A stretch of DNA of 64,000 nt, from NCBI GenBank assembly GCA_001643675.2, contig LSRY02000034.1:434001-498000 (forward strand), written 5' to 3'. Position numbers and translations under genes: made by a program. This document shows, piece by piece, positions 25,101 to 36,839 of the stretch. Positions within the stretch are counted from its first letter, which is position 1. Each line of letters starts with the position of its first letter. The notes beneath the pieces were generated by a model. It searched no databases, was not told where the DNA came from, and saw only the letters and a program-made list of their open reading frames with translations. This DNA comes from Monocercomonoides exilis. Its lineage: Eukaryota > Preaxostyla > Oxymonadida > Polymastigidae.

Positions 25101-25765
25101 GGTTTGTGCCAGACCTGTCTCTGCTCCCTCTTATTCTGCTTCGTCTTGCCACAGAAATTGATTGGGATGCGGTTGACATACTCGGCACAGACAGAAGCGA
25201 ACACTCGAAGAAGGTCAAATGCAAAGGGGAGGGAGGCAGCTGTGAAGGCTACGAGAAGGAGATGGAGGAACATGGAAATGATAAACCGAAAGAAAACAAA
25301 GACGAAATTGAAGAAGAAGAAGATGATGACGAAGAAGAAGAAGAAGAAAAGGAGAAGAGAATTTCAAATGAGATAAATTCGAACGAACAAACGAATGGTA
25401 AAGATAAGAAGGAGGAGGATTATGGAGAAAAGGTGGAATTGCTTGGGACAGTTGTGCAGACGATCGCGGGCCATCTTTCAGGGCTGTTCTTCATTCCGTG
25501 CGACACACAGGCAGCACAAGCTGCAATCCAAACAGCTGCGCTGACTGAAGTGAAAGATGAAGCGATGAATGGGAATAAGAACAGAGGCGCTGAAGAAGTG
25601 CGCGAGTCGCGGGTTCCGCCACACTGGTTCCGTCGGCAGATGTCTGAGTCATTTGTGCCATATCTCTTTCGACATCTTATTCCTCCAACGCGTTTTGAGA
25701 CAGACGGCACAGTTGTGAAACTAGCTGATCTGAACACTTTCTACAAGGTGTTTGAAAGGTGCTGA
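22157..25765 (+). CDS. MLH1: DNA mismatch repair protein MLH1 (MutL homologue)
   Basis: 1,202 residues from the ATG at 22157. The frame is open upstream to 22013, but homology begins at RIHRLD. The N-terminal GHKL ATPase carries all motifs: [26 protein letters not shown] split by residues 17-41 (catalytic Glu31, Mg-binding Asn35), DNGSGI (60-65), FATSK, [13 protein letters not shown] (93-105) and [12 protein letters not shown]. The transducer domain has VFFVNHRLV and [14 protein letters not shown]. The extreme C-terminus, [14 protein letters not shown], is the FERC ending diagnostic of MLH1, which completes the PMS-type endonuclease site of the MutL-alpha partner; [15 protein letters not shown] precedes it. 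Acidic/Gln and Ser/Pro inserts (for example about residues 215-255 and 390-730) make it about 60% longer than typical MLH1. Acts in the nucleus. An AG just before the ATG (22153-22154) could be a 5' UTR splice acceptor. Confidence 0.95.
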   Translation: [1202 protein letters not shown]

Positions 25766-26594
25766 AAAGCTGAATGCGAATCCTTTTATTGCAACTCCAA
25801 ATACATATTTCTGTTCCAATTTTTGATTCGGTTGTTGATCTCGAAGGCTCATGATATCGTCAGTCTCACAGAAATACTATGCAATTGGTTTATATTATAT
25901 GAAGGGTTATTCTGTTGAGCAGGTTAATTCGATGGATCCTGGATGCTATTCAACAGACATTCGTGCCTTATCTTATTTATATTTTTATTTTGCGATGCGA
26001 TGGTTGTATATGCAACAATTTGGAAAAGTGAACCACTTTCGATGCATATTCTGCGAATGAAACATCAATTTCTTGGTGATTTATTGAGGATGAGCAAAGA
26101 AGGATAAATGCTCCAAAAGAGATGCGATTTGAAACAATTTCTGGATGTTATTTTGAAAAGCATTTGAATTGAATAGATGAACAATATTGAAGCACAATTT
26201 ATATGAAAGCATGCCAAATTAAATGAATGAAAAAAGAAATTTGTTGCGGTGTCATGAGACTTTCAAGAGGTTTATTTTTGATTTCTTTTGAATAATAAAT
26301 TATTTCTATCTTTATTCACTTTGTCGGTTTTGAATTTTTATTCTCGCCCTTCCAGGAGGTGCGGTGTAACAACAAATAAAATACACAAAAATTAATCAGA
26401 AACGAAACAAGCAAACTCAAACACGTAGGTAATCTCAAAATCAAATGACCAACAGAAACCAAGGAAAATGAAATAATAAGAATGAAACAATCATTGAATA
26501 ACCAAATGAAAGGCTTCAAATCACTTGACGAAAATCTGCTCAATTGGTTTCTTGTGAAAGCAGCACGAGCAATGATCACTGCCCAAAGAACAAA
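25766..26594. other. convergent spacer between MLH1 and pseudokinase gene
   Basis: Contains a 69-codon plus frame (25851-26060) with no recognisable motif. In another plus frame around 26030-26170 there is KHQFLGDLLRMSKEG, stop, MLQKRCDLKQFLDVILKSI, which looks like an old coding scrap of unknown origin. Confidence 0.4.
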
Positions 26595-29500
26595 TCAGTT
26601 CCACTGAGTGTCCGTGATGAGCGAGGCACAGACAATTTTTGTGTCTTCAGTGCAATCGATTGCATCTGACACAGTCACCATCGTGGCACCAGATGGGAAG
26701 TGTTGGAAAAACTCGCGCTTCATCCCAAACAGCGACGGGCGGTCGTCTTTGTTCTGCGCCACTGCCGATCTCACCAGGCGGCTGTATGTTGTCCCTTCAA
26801 TTTCAGACAGATCTGGTCTCTCTCCATTCACAATCTTCTGCCCTGCCACATCTGCCTCGTACTCCCCAAACGGAACATCCAGCGTCAGACACTCCCACAG
26901 CATCATCCCAATCGAAAACGCAACTGCCTTCTTTTTTGCTCCCATCTTCTTGTTGACCATCAGCTCTGGTGCTTTCCATCTCAAAAACTCTTTTCTGTTG
27001 TTTTCATCATCCTCAAACGCAGATGAGGGCGGAGGCGAGTCTGTGAACCTCTCGCTCAGAACAGAGGCATTCGAGGAAGAAGAAACAATGGTCATTGAAG
27101 ACAAGGAAGATGAATCTGAACTATCATCAGAAGAACAGTCTGAGTGCATTGCAATGCAAATAACCACGTGTCCTGAGAAAAGAACAATGTGAGGACTCAG
27201 ATTGGAAAGTGAAGAAAGAGGGTTTTCCATCTCATCAAAGGAGTGAAGTGCAAGATTGGCCACACAGAACAGGATCTGAGCAGCCGTCAACTCCCTCTCT
27301 TGCAAAGTGCCAATTGCCATTTCTTTCTTCTCATTTCTTCCATGCAGAAGCATGAACAGCGAATCCCTCAAGTCCACAATCAACTTCTCATGTGGTGATG
27401 AACATGCCATTGCATCCACCAGATTCGACATCGATGAAGTGGTTGGGCACAAATCCTCCCCTCGAACAAATGTGGAATCTGAATCAGTTGAGCATGTCGA
27501 AGATATTGATGGTGATGGAGTCTGTTTTCTAATTTCCTCTTCCTCCTTTTCATCCACTTTCTCCAGTATCCATTGAGGAATCTTGTCTGAATCTCTTCCC
27601 AATATATATTCTGTTGATCCACTCTCAGACAGAAGATGCTCTGATGACTCTGAATGTTCCATGTTCGAATCATACACCCTCTTCTTTATCCTTTCTTCAT
27701 TCTTCGTCTCTGCCTCCCTCTCAGCTCTCCTCCACTGTGCCTCAGGTGACATCTCCATCGTCACCATCTCAATCAGCTTCGGATCCTTTTTCACTGTGTC
27801 ATTCACAATCTCTCTCAGATCTTCTGCTTCATTCTTTGCCTTCCTCCATCGAACAATAAATATTATCGACACAATTAATAGCACTACAACAATCACAATG
27901 CAAACAATCAACAACCAATAAGATTTCCTTTCTTTCCCTCCTTCAACAATCCTTTCATCTCCATTCACCTTGGGCTCACTTCTGTTCTTCACAATGAAAG
28001 AATCAGTCGAAGATTGGTTATTTCCATCTCCAAACAGAATGCTCACTCTCACCTCTGCATCATCTCCTGCCTCACTTATCATCTCCTTTGCAACCCTCCC
28101 TTCGACTTCTGTCTCTGAAGCATATCCACTCTCATCAAACTCATATTTCTCAATCTGCTTTTCTTCTCCCATCTGTTTCACAATCATGAATGACAAGTCG
28201 CATGGCAGCAGCTCCTTCCCTTTGAACACAATCTCTACTTCTCCCACTTCCTTTGTTTCAACACTCTCCAGCACTGGAATGAAGAATGGAGATGTCCTTT
28301 CAGATGCAATCCCTTCCAATGAACATCCTCTCTCCAATATCCACAACGAGGGATTTGGCAAAACGCCATCTCCACCTTTCAAACTCACAACATTCAATTT
28401 TGAAGAGCCTTCACACATTATGTTCCTTCTCGCAGATCAGTAATTCGGAATGGACGGATTGTTGTTTTCAAACTTTCCATCCAATATCTTCACTAATCCA
28501 CCTGTCACAGAAAGCCCTCCTTTCTTCGAGTTGCAGATTGTTGTGTCTTTCATTGTCACATTGCTTGATGCAACACCCACAACTGATCCATTCCAATGAC
28601 ACAATTGATCATGCTCCTTCATCTCCACTTCATCTTCATAATAATTGTCTTGACTGTGATTGCCATCCTCTTCTTCTTCTTCCTTTTCCTCCTTTTCATC
28701 TCCATCGAACTCACAAGAAATAACAGACACATCTGAACTGCTTGAAATCGACAACTGGCATCCTCTTTCTGTTGGAAGTTCACACAAAGAAAATGAACAG
28801 TTAATAAAATTCACGCGTGTCTTGTGACTCTCAATTCTCACAACACTGTTGTTGTTGGTGTTCTCATTTGATGAAATATTCTCAAATGTTGCAGCAGATA
28901 TTCTGAGTCTTCCGATATCTTCAGTATTTCTTCCATTTTCATTCACATCCAGCTCTTCCTTGTTCATTGAGATCAAGCATCCATTGTTCAATGAGATGTT
29001 GGTACAGTTCATTTTTTCAATCGAGACAATTGCGCTCAATCCAATTGCCACAACATCGGCAGTCGATGTGAGAGATTGCAAAGTTGTTTGTGACAGCACA
29101 ATTTCTGACTCATCAGAAAATATCAGCAAGGGCTTTGCAAAAGACATCCAGCTGAATGATGTTTCGCTCATCCTCAGAACTCCTCCCCAAACAGCTATCA
29201 CATGTGAATGCAGCTCCAATGAAGCTTTTGCAGATGAGAATATGCACTGAGATATTTCTAACACACCATTCGATTCAGCGAATACATCCAAGTGTATGGC
29301 CTCAAATGAAGAGGCAAATGATATCAAGCAGTTGCGAACTGTGCAATCACCTTCAAACAGAACCACACTCTGGGCATCTCCTGTGTGTGGAATGGTTGTA
29401 CTCAGCTGGATTGTTGCCTGCTGCTTTGTTGAAGGCAGGATGGACAGGCCATGCACAGTTGTTTCTGAGAGGAAAGTGGATGAAGTGTTGATGAAAATGG

Positions 29501-32500
29501 TGTTGAGCAGTCCTTGCTGAATGTGGCGAACAGCAGATGAGATGCTCTGGCAGGGGTTTGTTGGCAACCCACACTGACGAGTGTCTGCCGAATCGAGGCA
29601 CACAAAGATCTGTGGTGCATAGAAGAAGGTGATCAAGGGGATCAAGTCCACATCCTGCTCATCAGCATCACTCGCACAGATGGACTGGTCTGATTGGAGC
29701 GATTCCTGGGAGAAGTCGAGGGCAAAGAGTGTTTCGTTGATCTGCCGCTCGATCGACTGGCAGCTGACGAATATATCCTTCCCCACAAGTGCATCATTCA
29801 TTGTGAATCGGATTTCTGATGTTTTCAGCGGGAGAAAAGATGGTTCATCAGGAGCTGGTGATGGAGATGAGGGATCAGCACAATCAAACATCATTCCTCC
29901 TCCTCTCCCAGTGACTGTTGAACATCTGCAGATTGTGAATGAGCATTGCTTCACCTCCACCGATGACTCTCCACTCTTCACACACATCATCAATGCCCCT
30001 CCCCTTTCACTCGTCTCGCTCACACACCGGCTGAATGTGCACTTCTCAACAACACTCTCCACAGTATCGAACACTCCGAGGCAAAGAATGATTGCACTGT
30101 TACCAGAGCATGTGTTGTTAGCAAATGAGGATGACTGAATTTGGAGGGAGCAACAAGGCTTGTCTGACACTTCGTTGTGAGCAGATGAATGCTGAGACAG
30201 ATGAGATGGTGCTCTTTCGAATGATATAAGAGAGTTCGAAGTTGTCGAAACATTCGAGACTGTCATGTTGGAAAAGATGATTGACTGAGTGGGAAGTGAA
30301 ACAAGGAGAAATGGACGAGTGGATGAAAAAGAGGACAATGTGCAATTGTCAATCAGCAGGCTTCCCTCTGAAACACTCAACAAAGTGAATGAGACAGGCT
30401 CACTTGCACTTTGAGGGGTGAAAGAGCACTGCTTCATTTCGAGAAGCGATGAGGAAGTTGAGGATCTGATGAATGTTCTGTGATGGGCAAATGCTGTTGG
30501 GATGTGGAAGGAGAGAACCTCAAATGAAAGATGAATGGTCGCATGGATCATCCATCCTTCATTTCCAATCTGATCATCACCCACAGCTATCCCTGACTCA
30601 TTGCCTTTCCCAATAATTGTCAGCGAGACTTGTTCTGATTCGATAGAAGATGAAAGTGAAAGGGATGAAGCGAGCGTGGAAATGTGGGATAGTGAGATGG
30701 ACAATTCATCTTCTTCATCAGAAGAACTTCCAGGGAGTGGGGTGAATTTGAGGGAGATGAGATGAGAGATAGACCTGCATGGAGCAACAGCATATCCACA
30801 TCCACTGAAGTCTCCTCCTTCCTCTCCATCGACAAACCCACTCCCACTGAAGTTGCTCCACAGATACACAGCAAGCGGAATCACAAACCCAACCCCTGTG
30901 CTGCCTCTCTCCCACCCACACAGTTCGTCTAGCGATGACTTTTCCTTCTCACTCATCTCCCAACAGAAATGCGCTGAATCTACAACCTCATCCAGAGCAC
31001 TCCCATTCACAAACACATTCTTCCCTTTCCAGGCATAGCACATCACAAACCTCATATCCCCAAAAGCAAACTGAGTTGCCTCATCCTCCAATGACAGAAA
31101 TATTCCTCCTCCCAAGCCATCCTCTTCTCCTTCTTCTCTCTTTCCTGCACAGCACCCTTCAAACATCGATGATCCATTCACAACCATTTCATCACTGCCT
31201 CTCAGACACACATGTGTCCCTCCTCCTTTTGCTCTATTTCCCTTTTCCCAACATCCATTCAATGTGCAGTTGTCAATTATCAGTTGCTTCTTTTCTAGCT
31301 CATGGGCATTTGACTCATCCTCAACACAAACACAAACACAAGATCCATCCCCATTCTCTTTTGTGACTCCCTCAAAAACACACTCAACACAATTCACAAC
31401 AAAACTGCTCCCTTTCCCTTCAATCAACGAATGAGAAGAAAACACCATTTCTCCTTTTGTCTCAAACATTTCTATCTTCAACTCCCCTCCAACCACACTC
31501 ACAAAGCAGAATCCAATCACACTCCCTGACTCAGATGATGAATTCATTGATGAACAGGTCGAAAGAGTGAGAGAAGAAGTGGAAGCTGGGAGTGTGATGA
31601 AAGAGTGAGCATCTGAGAGAGAAAAAGGAAGAGAGAAGCAGATGTTGTATATTGAGCACTCGGTGGAGATACTCACCAGCCATTGATTGGAGAGCTCTGC
31701 TGGCGCATGCACATCAACAACAATTCCCCTTTCCTCACATGAGATGTTCCAAACGAGTCCATCCATCATCATCTCCTCATCCAGTTCATATCCCTCTTTA
31801 ACAACAATCTGCCTTTGTGATGAGCCAAATCTGAGATGAGCAGCATGCATTATCGTCAGGCATGGAAAATTACTGAATCCACAAAAATTCGAATCAAAAA
31901 CCCAGTTTCCTTCAGTTCCTCCAACATGCGCTGGTGGTTGGAATGACTCCAAAAACACATTCAAAGGAAACAGTCCCATCTCACTCAGACTTCTATCAAA
32001 TCCCATCAACTCTTCATATCCAAACTCATTCAGAGAAACACAAATCTTCTCCAAATTGATTGTCTCGCCATTCATGTTGCTCCCATTCACAAAGATATCT
32101 CTCCCTCCCTCTCTTGCCTCACAATCCACAAAACTCATTGACGAAATCACAAAGTCCGCTGCCCCATCCCCCAGCCAGAGATACAAACCTCCTCCACACT
32201 TGCTGCATGAACATGAGTCGAGTGTGGTTGGAAACAAGGAAGATCCCATTCTGAAGACACTGGTTGATGATGTCATGTCAATTCTGATCCCTCCTCCACT
32301 CCCACTCCTGCACTCACAGTTCTCAATTGTTGTATTCCACAGACAAAATGACTCTCCCTCACTGATTGTCTTTGAAAACACTGCTCCATCCCCTTCTGTT
32401 TTGATCACATGTGAAAAGTTGGAATTTGCAATAAAACATTCATCATTGTTTGGAAGAGAAGAAGATGAAGAAGATACAAATAATGAAGCAGAAGAGGTTT

Positions 32501-34737
32501 CTTGAAAGAAACTGGCCTTGGACAATATGTTCTCGACAATGCAATCAGTCATTAGAAAGTTGGCAAAATTCACTTCAAACAAACTGTTCAAATATTCTTT
32601 TGAAGGAAGGCCTTCCTGATTCATCGGAGTGCCGATTTCCAGCTCTTGAAGAAATATTTGAGAATTGGATGAGCTCAGTCGGAACAGTCTTGAACTTTCA
32701 TGTGAGTCAAACACAATCCTCACAAAAGACAATTTGCATATCCCATCATCAACACTCAGAAACACTTGATCTTCTCCAACCTGGACTGGATTCAATTTAG
32801 TCAGATCCTTTCCTCTCCCCTGAATAGAAATTCTCTTCCCAAATACAATATATCCATTTGATTCAATCATTTCATAAGTTCCCTCGATCAGCATGATTCT
32901 GCATCTGCTCCTTGTTAATTCATTTTCAAGTGTGAATTTCAATGAGCTGCAACCATCCTCAACCGTCAACCCACACAGCGCATCATTGTTTCCTCCATCT
33001 GGAATGACATATCTCACAAGAAATCCATTTGAAAGCCACTCATTTTTTGTGCCTTGTGAGGAGCTCACACATCGACTTTCTCCACTTGTCAGCGAATAAC
33101 ATTCCACAAAAGGATTTTCTTTTATCTTTTCATCAGTATCATAAAAATACGCATCAGATGCCTGTGAGGCAGAATTGTTGAAAAAGAAACAATAGAAACA
33201 AAATTTAGCATTCAATTCGAGAGAATTGACATATATATAGATACCTCCTCCATGTGAAGTGTTCGCAGAACAATTTTGAAAGGCACATTCGCTCATAATG
33301 AAGAATGATTGAATATGCCTTTCAACACAAAGGCCACCTCCATAGTGACTTTCTGCCGTTTCATTTGCACAAGTGACATTGAACAAAAGGATTGGCAATC
33401 CATTTTCTAGAGTGTTTGAATTGCATTCCGTTGATAAGGAAGTGCCACTGTGACCCAAATATATTGCGCCTCCATACCATGATGAATATCCATTTTTTGC
33501 GATAGTGTGAGCAATGTCATAGCACTGAGATTTATCAATAAAGATTGCTCCTCCATAAGAGCCCACATTTTCGTTATTTCTTTTTCCAATGCAATGATCA
33601 AAGGTGCAGTTTCCTATTTTTGTGCTCACAGAATCAAAAACGCAAATTCCTCCTCCCCATCTGCTGCAAGAACAATCCTATATTCAAGAAAAAAATGAAG
33701 AAAAAAAATTCCTGAAAATTTTCACGTGAGAATCACAAAATAAACCAAACCCTAAATATACAGCTCTGAATAGTCAGCATTGATGAAGGACCATTGAAAA
33801 AGATGGCTCCTCCACAAGTGTGAAATCCATCATCTGTTGCTGAATAATCAGTGACATGCTGATTGGCAAATTCTGTGTATTCAAAGCTCCAATCTTCATT
33901 CAGTTTCACTCTTGAACTTGAATTCATTGTTCTGGCACAATGCATCACACTTGCGTTGAATACATGTAATGACAGATTGCTGTCTCCAATTCCTCCATAA
34001 AACACATTTTCAACGCCACAAAACTCACACACAGAAATCATGAAGGCCGCGCTTCCTTTTTGAAGAGATGAGATTTCTGAACAAAATGGATCCTTCTTTT
34101 GAGTGGAAGAAATGTTTGAGAAGATACATTTGGTCATGGATAAAGAAGACGAAGGTGAGGACTCAATTATCGGAGCCTTTGCAAACACAAAATCAGATAA
34201 TGTCGAAGATGACAACATGATTGCTTCAAAAATTTTCACAATCCTTCTCTTGCTGCCTGAATGCTCAGAAACCACTAATTGTGGTATTTGACCGATTTGA
34301 CTTTTTGTGTTCAATGATATGTTGTTGAAGAGTGCTCTTCCATGGGCAATTCTGAACATGCCATTTTCTTTCTCATCGTTGCACAATATCACACATCCAT
34401 GAACTGCAATGCTTGAGAAAGTGCCATCAACAATATTGGAATTTCCTCTGATTTGAAACAGCAACTGTGAGAATGTTATCGAAGAATTCACAAATGCAAA
34501 TGACGTTTTCAAATAGGTACTTTCAAAAGCCGTTCGAAAATAATTGAAGGCATATCGATCTTTGCTATGGTTAACTTGTTCAATGTCTTGCTTAACGTCA
34601 TCTGATGAATATTCAAATTTTTCTCAAAATCCAACAAAGGGAGATTGAAATTGTCTATCATTGAAACAATAATCTTCAATTGAATAAGTGGTTTTCAAAG
34701 AACTCAATGAAATTATCAAATAGATTGTAAGCCACAT
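26595..34737 (-). pseudogene. giant beta-helix (POMP-like) membrane protein with C-terminal pseudokinase; two in-frame TGA codons
   Basis: Minus-strand gene of about 2,690 codons. Exon 1 is 34737-33751; a 73 nt intron (33750-33678, GTTTGG...ATAG) follows; exon 2 is 33677-26595. It opens with a hydrophobic signal-like segment (MWLTIYLIISLSSLKTTYS). About 2,000 residues form Ser/Gly/Cys-rich repeats with many GGGI/GGAI turns (YGGAIFIDK, SHGGGIYIY, KCGGGLYLW, GLGGGIFLS), typical of right-handed beta-helix passenger proteins. Then come one transmembrane segment (WLLIVCIVIVVVLLIVSIIF) and a cytoplasmic pseudokinase: RWKAPEL, SIGMMLWECLTLDVPFGEY and DDRPSL are kept, but HRD and DFG are absent. Predicted cell-surface protein of a family expanded in oxymonads. 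The frame is broken by TGA at 34624-34626 and 28437-28439 with no indel, so it is a very young pseudogene, a polymorphic or misread gene, or read through. Confidence 0.8.
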
Positions 34738-35130
34738 GGAGTTCTCTTTAAAATATGGGTGCTTTTTCAGATTTTCAAATATTTTGGGATGTTTCACACC
34801 AAAAATTGATATTTCACAAGAATGTCAATCTTTTTAACATTATTTACTTATTTCTGTATAATCTGAAGATATCGTCATAAAGCCTCTGCGACCGACAAAC
34901 ATTTTTTAAATGACTCGATAAGTCCACCATCAATTCGATCCAGTTTTGACATTTTGAAATATTATTTAATAAAATTTTTATTTTTATTTCAAGAAACGAA
35001 AAAAATATCTTTTATTGAACATTTGGAAATCGACGAATAATCTTAATTTAAATGAGAAATGTATTATCATTGTTTTTAACATTAAAAAAAAATTCTGCTT
35101 TTGTATGTGTTATCTGCTGATCTTTGTCGA

Positions 35131-35176
35131 GATCAGTCGAATGATAAAGATTAGTCGATTGATAAAGATCAGTCGA
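35131..35176. repeat. 18 bp tandem repeat, about 2.5 units
   Basis: Units GATCAGTCGAATGATAAA, GATTAGTCGATTGATAAA and a partial GATCAGTCGA. The core AAAGATCAGTC reappears as its complement GACTGATCTTT in the tandem array at 59189-59236. Confidence 0.75.
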
Positions 35177-35290
35177 ACTGTCGGTTTGGAATGAAAATAA
35201 AAGATCTTTTTGACTATTTGTAATCTTTTCCATTTCGAGACTTTCGCACACATATTTAACAATTTATTCGTTTATAACTTATCGCACCTG

Positions 35291-35490
35291 TGGGGTAATT
35301 AGGACTTTCAAGCTTTTTTGAACAAAGCACAAAAAAATTGTTCGACTCATAACTATATCATGCTTTCTGAAATTTCAAAATGATTTTGTTTTTCTTTTCG
35401 GCAAATGTCCATCAAGGATGTTATTACAGAAAGTTTTGTGACATTCCATGTATGTCAAAAAGTGAACTCATTTTAATTGTATTTATTGTA
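35291..35490 (+). mobile_element. MITE, family 2, copy D (diverged, right end lost)
   Basis: Starts TGGGGTAATTAGGACTTTCAA and follows the family 2 order (CATAACTATATCATGCTTTCTGA, GACATTCCATGTATGTCAAA, ATTTTAATTGTATTTATTG). It is then cut off by the element end at 35496. Confidence 0.6.
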
Positions 35491-36125
35491 AACAAATGGG
35501 TGATTATTTTTGAAATCATAACTTTTTTGGGGGTGTTGATTTTTCTTAAATTGTTTTCCTTTGGGAAGAAATTTTCCATTCTAGTGCTTTAATAATCACA
35601 ACTGTTTCAAAAACAAATGTTTGAGCTAATTTGAAAAAATAGTGGTCTTGAAAATGTGTGTTCACTTTTCAATGTTACTTTATCAGTATTTATAGTTAAT
35701 TCTAAAACCGAAATTTTTGACAGGAAAAAAGGATTTTATAAACAATCACCAAAATATATAATTTTCAACAATGGATTTTGTCTGCCTGTTTGGATTTAAC
35801 TTCAATTTTTCTTGTAAAAATTAAAATTATTTTCAAAAAAAAAATGAGCACAACAAAAGATAATGATATTAAGAATTCAAAATAAATGGGACTGAATTCT
35901 AGCAATCAGAAAAATTCAATTATTCGTTTCAAATTTTTTCTGCAATTGTTTAATTATAATTATAAAAATATCGAACAATATAAAATATAGAAACATAAAA
36001 AAGTCAAGAACAATCTTTGAAAGAACTGTGAGGAACAAAATTCATGAAGCAAAAAATTTCGTCTAAGATTCATTTATGAAAAATAAAAATAATTAAATAA
36101 CACAAGATTTTAAACAAATATACAG

Positions 36126-36478
36126 ATATCGCACAAAATACAGGACAAGGTTGTTTTCACAATAACTTCAAGAGAAATAATTCTGATAATTTTTTTCAAA
36201 ATATATCTCATCAATGCAAACTCAATTGACATACAAAACTTTCAAAACAGCTTCATTTGTGCTCAGTAAATAATATTATTGAAATTTCGGAGAAATAGGA
36301 TTTTGAGTTACCCCGAGCTTTCAATCATTAATTTTCTCTGAGCACAAATGAGGAAGTCATGAAAGTCTTGTATGTCAATTGAGTTTGCATTGATGAGATA
36401 TATTTTGAAAAAAATCATCAGATATACTCTTTGAGTGGTTATTGTGAAAACAACCTTGTCCGGTACTATTTGCGATGT
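36126..36478. mobile_element. fold-back element (141 bp inverted arms)
   Basis: Arms 36126-36266 and 36338-36478 are imperfect reverse complements (shared blocks include GGACAAGGTTGTTTTCACAA, CAAAATATATCTCATCAATG and TTTGTGCTCAG) around a 71 bp loop. No coding content. It sits 260 bp left of the DIRS element. Confidence 0.8.
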
Positions 36479-36839
36479 CATGAATTTTTTGCACAAACTG
36501 TATATTCATTTTGTTTTAAGTATTTATTCGATTGCAAAAATTTTTGCTTAGATAAAGTTTTGGTGAATTGTGTATGACACAAACAATTTTTCATTTATTA
36601 TTACTGAAAAAGAATTATCTGCAATCTCATATCAATATATTTAAAAAAAAATTGATTTTCTATTCGGCTAACTAAAGTTGTTGATATATTCAGTTATATA
36701 TTTCATTTTCTTAATTGTTTTTTCAAAACACAAATTAAAATGCAAAGCCTTTTAATTCTTAAGAACAATCGTTGAACTTCAACACCCCCTTATTTTGGGA
36801 GTGAGCGCCATATAAAGGGCTCAGTCGTTTAATAGATCA

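Larger units (their letters stand above)
34738..36125. other. repeat-bearing spacer
   Basis: No gene. Holds an 18 bp tandem repeat (35131-35176), a partial family 2 MITE (35291-35490), and immediately after it a solo transposon-like end at 35496 (TGGGTGATTATTTTTGAAAT) resembling the long-TIR element's terminus. Confidence 0.6.

Noticed and set aside
28437-28439. Selenocysteine at the in-frame TGA codons
   Set aside because: No SECIS-like structure was noticed, the context (NY-x-SARRN) suggests Arg, and these proteins are not redox enzymes.
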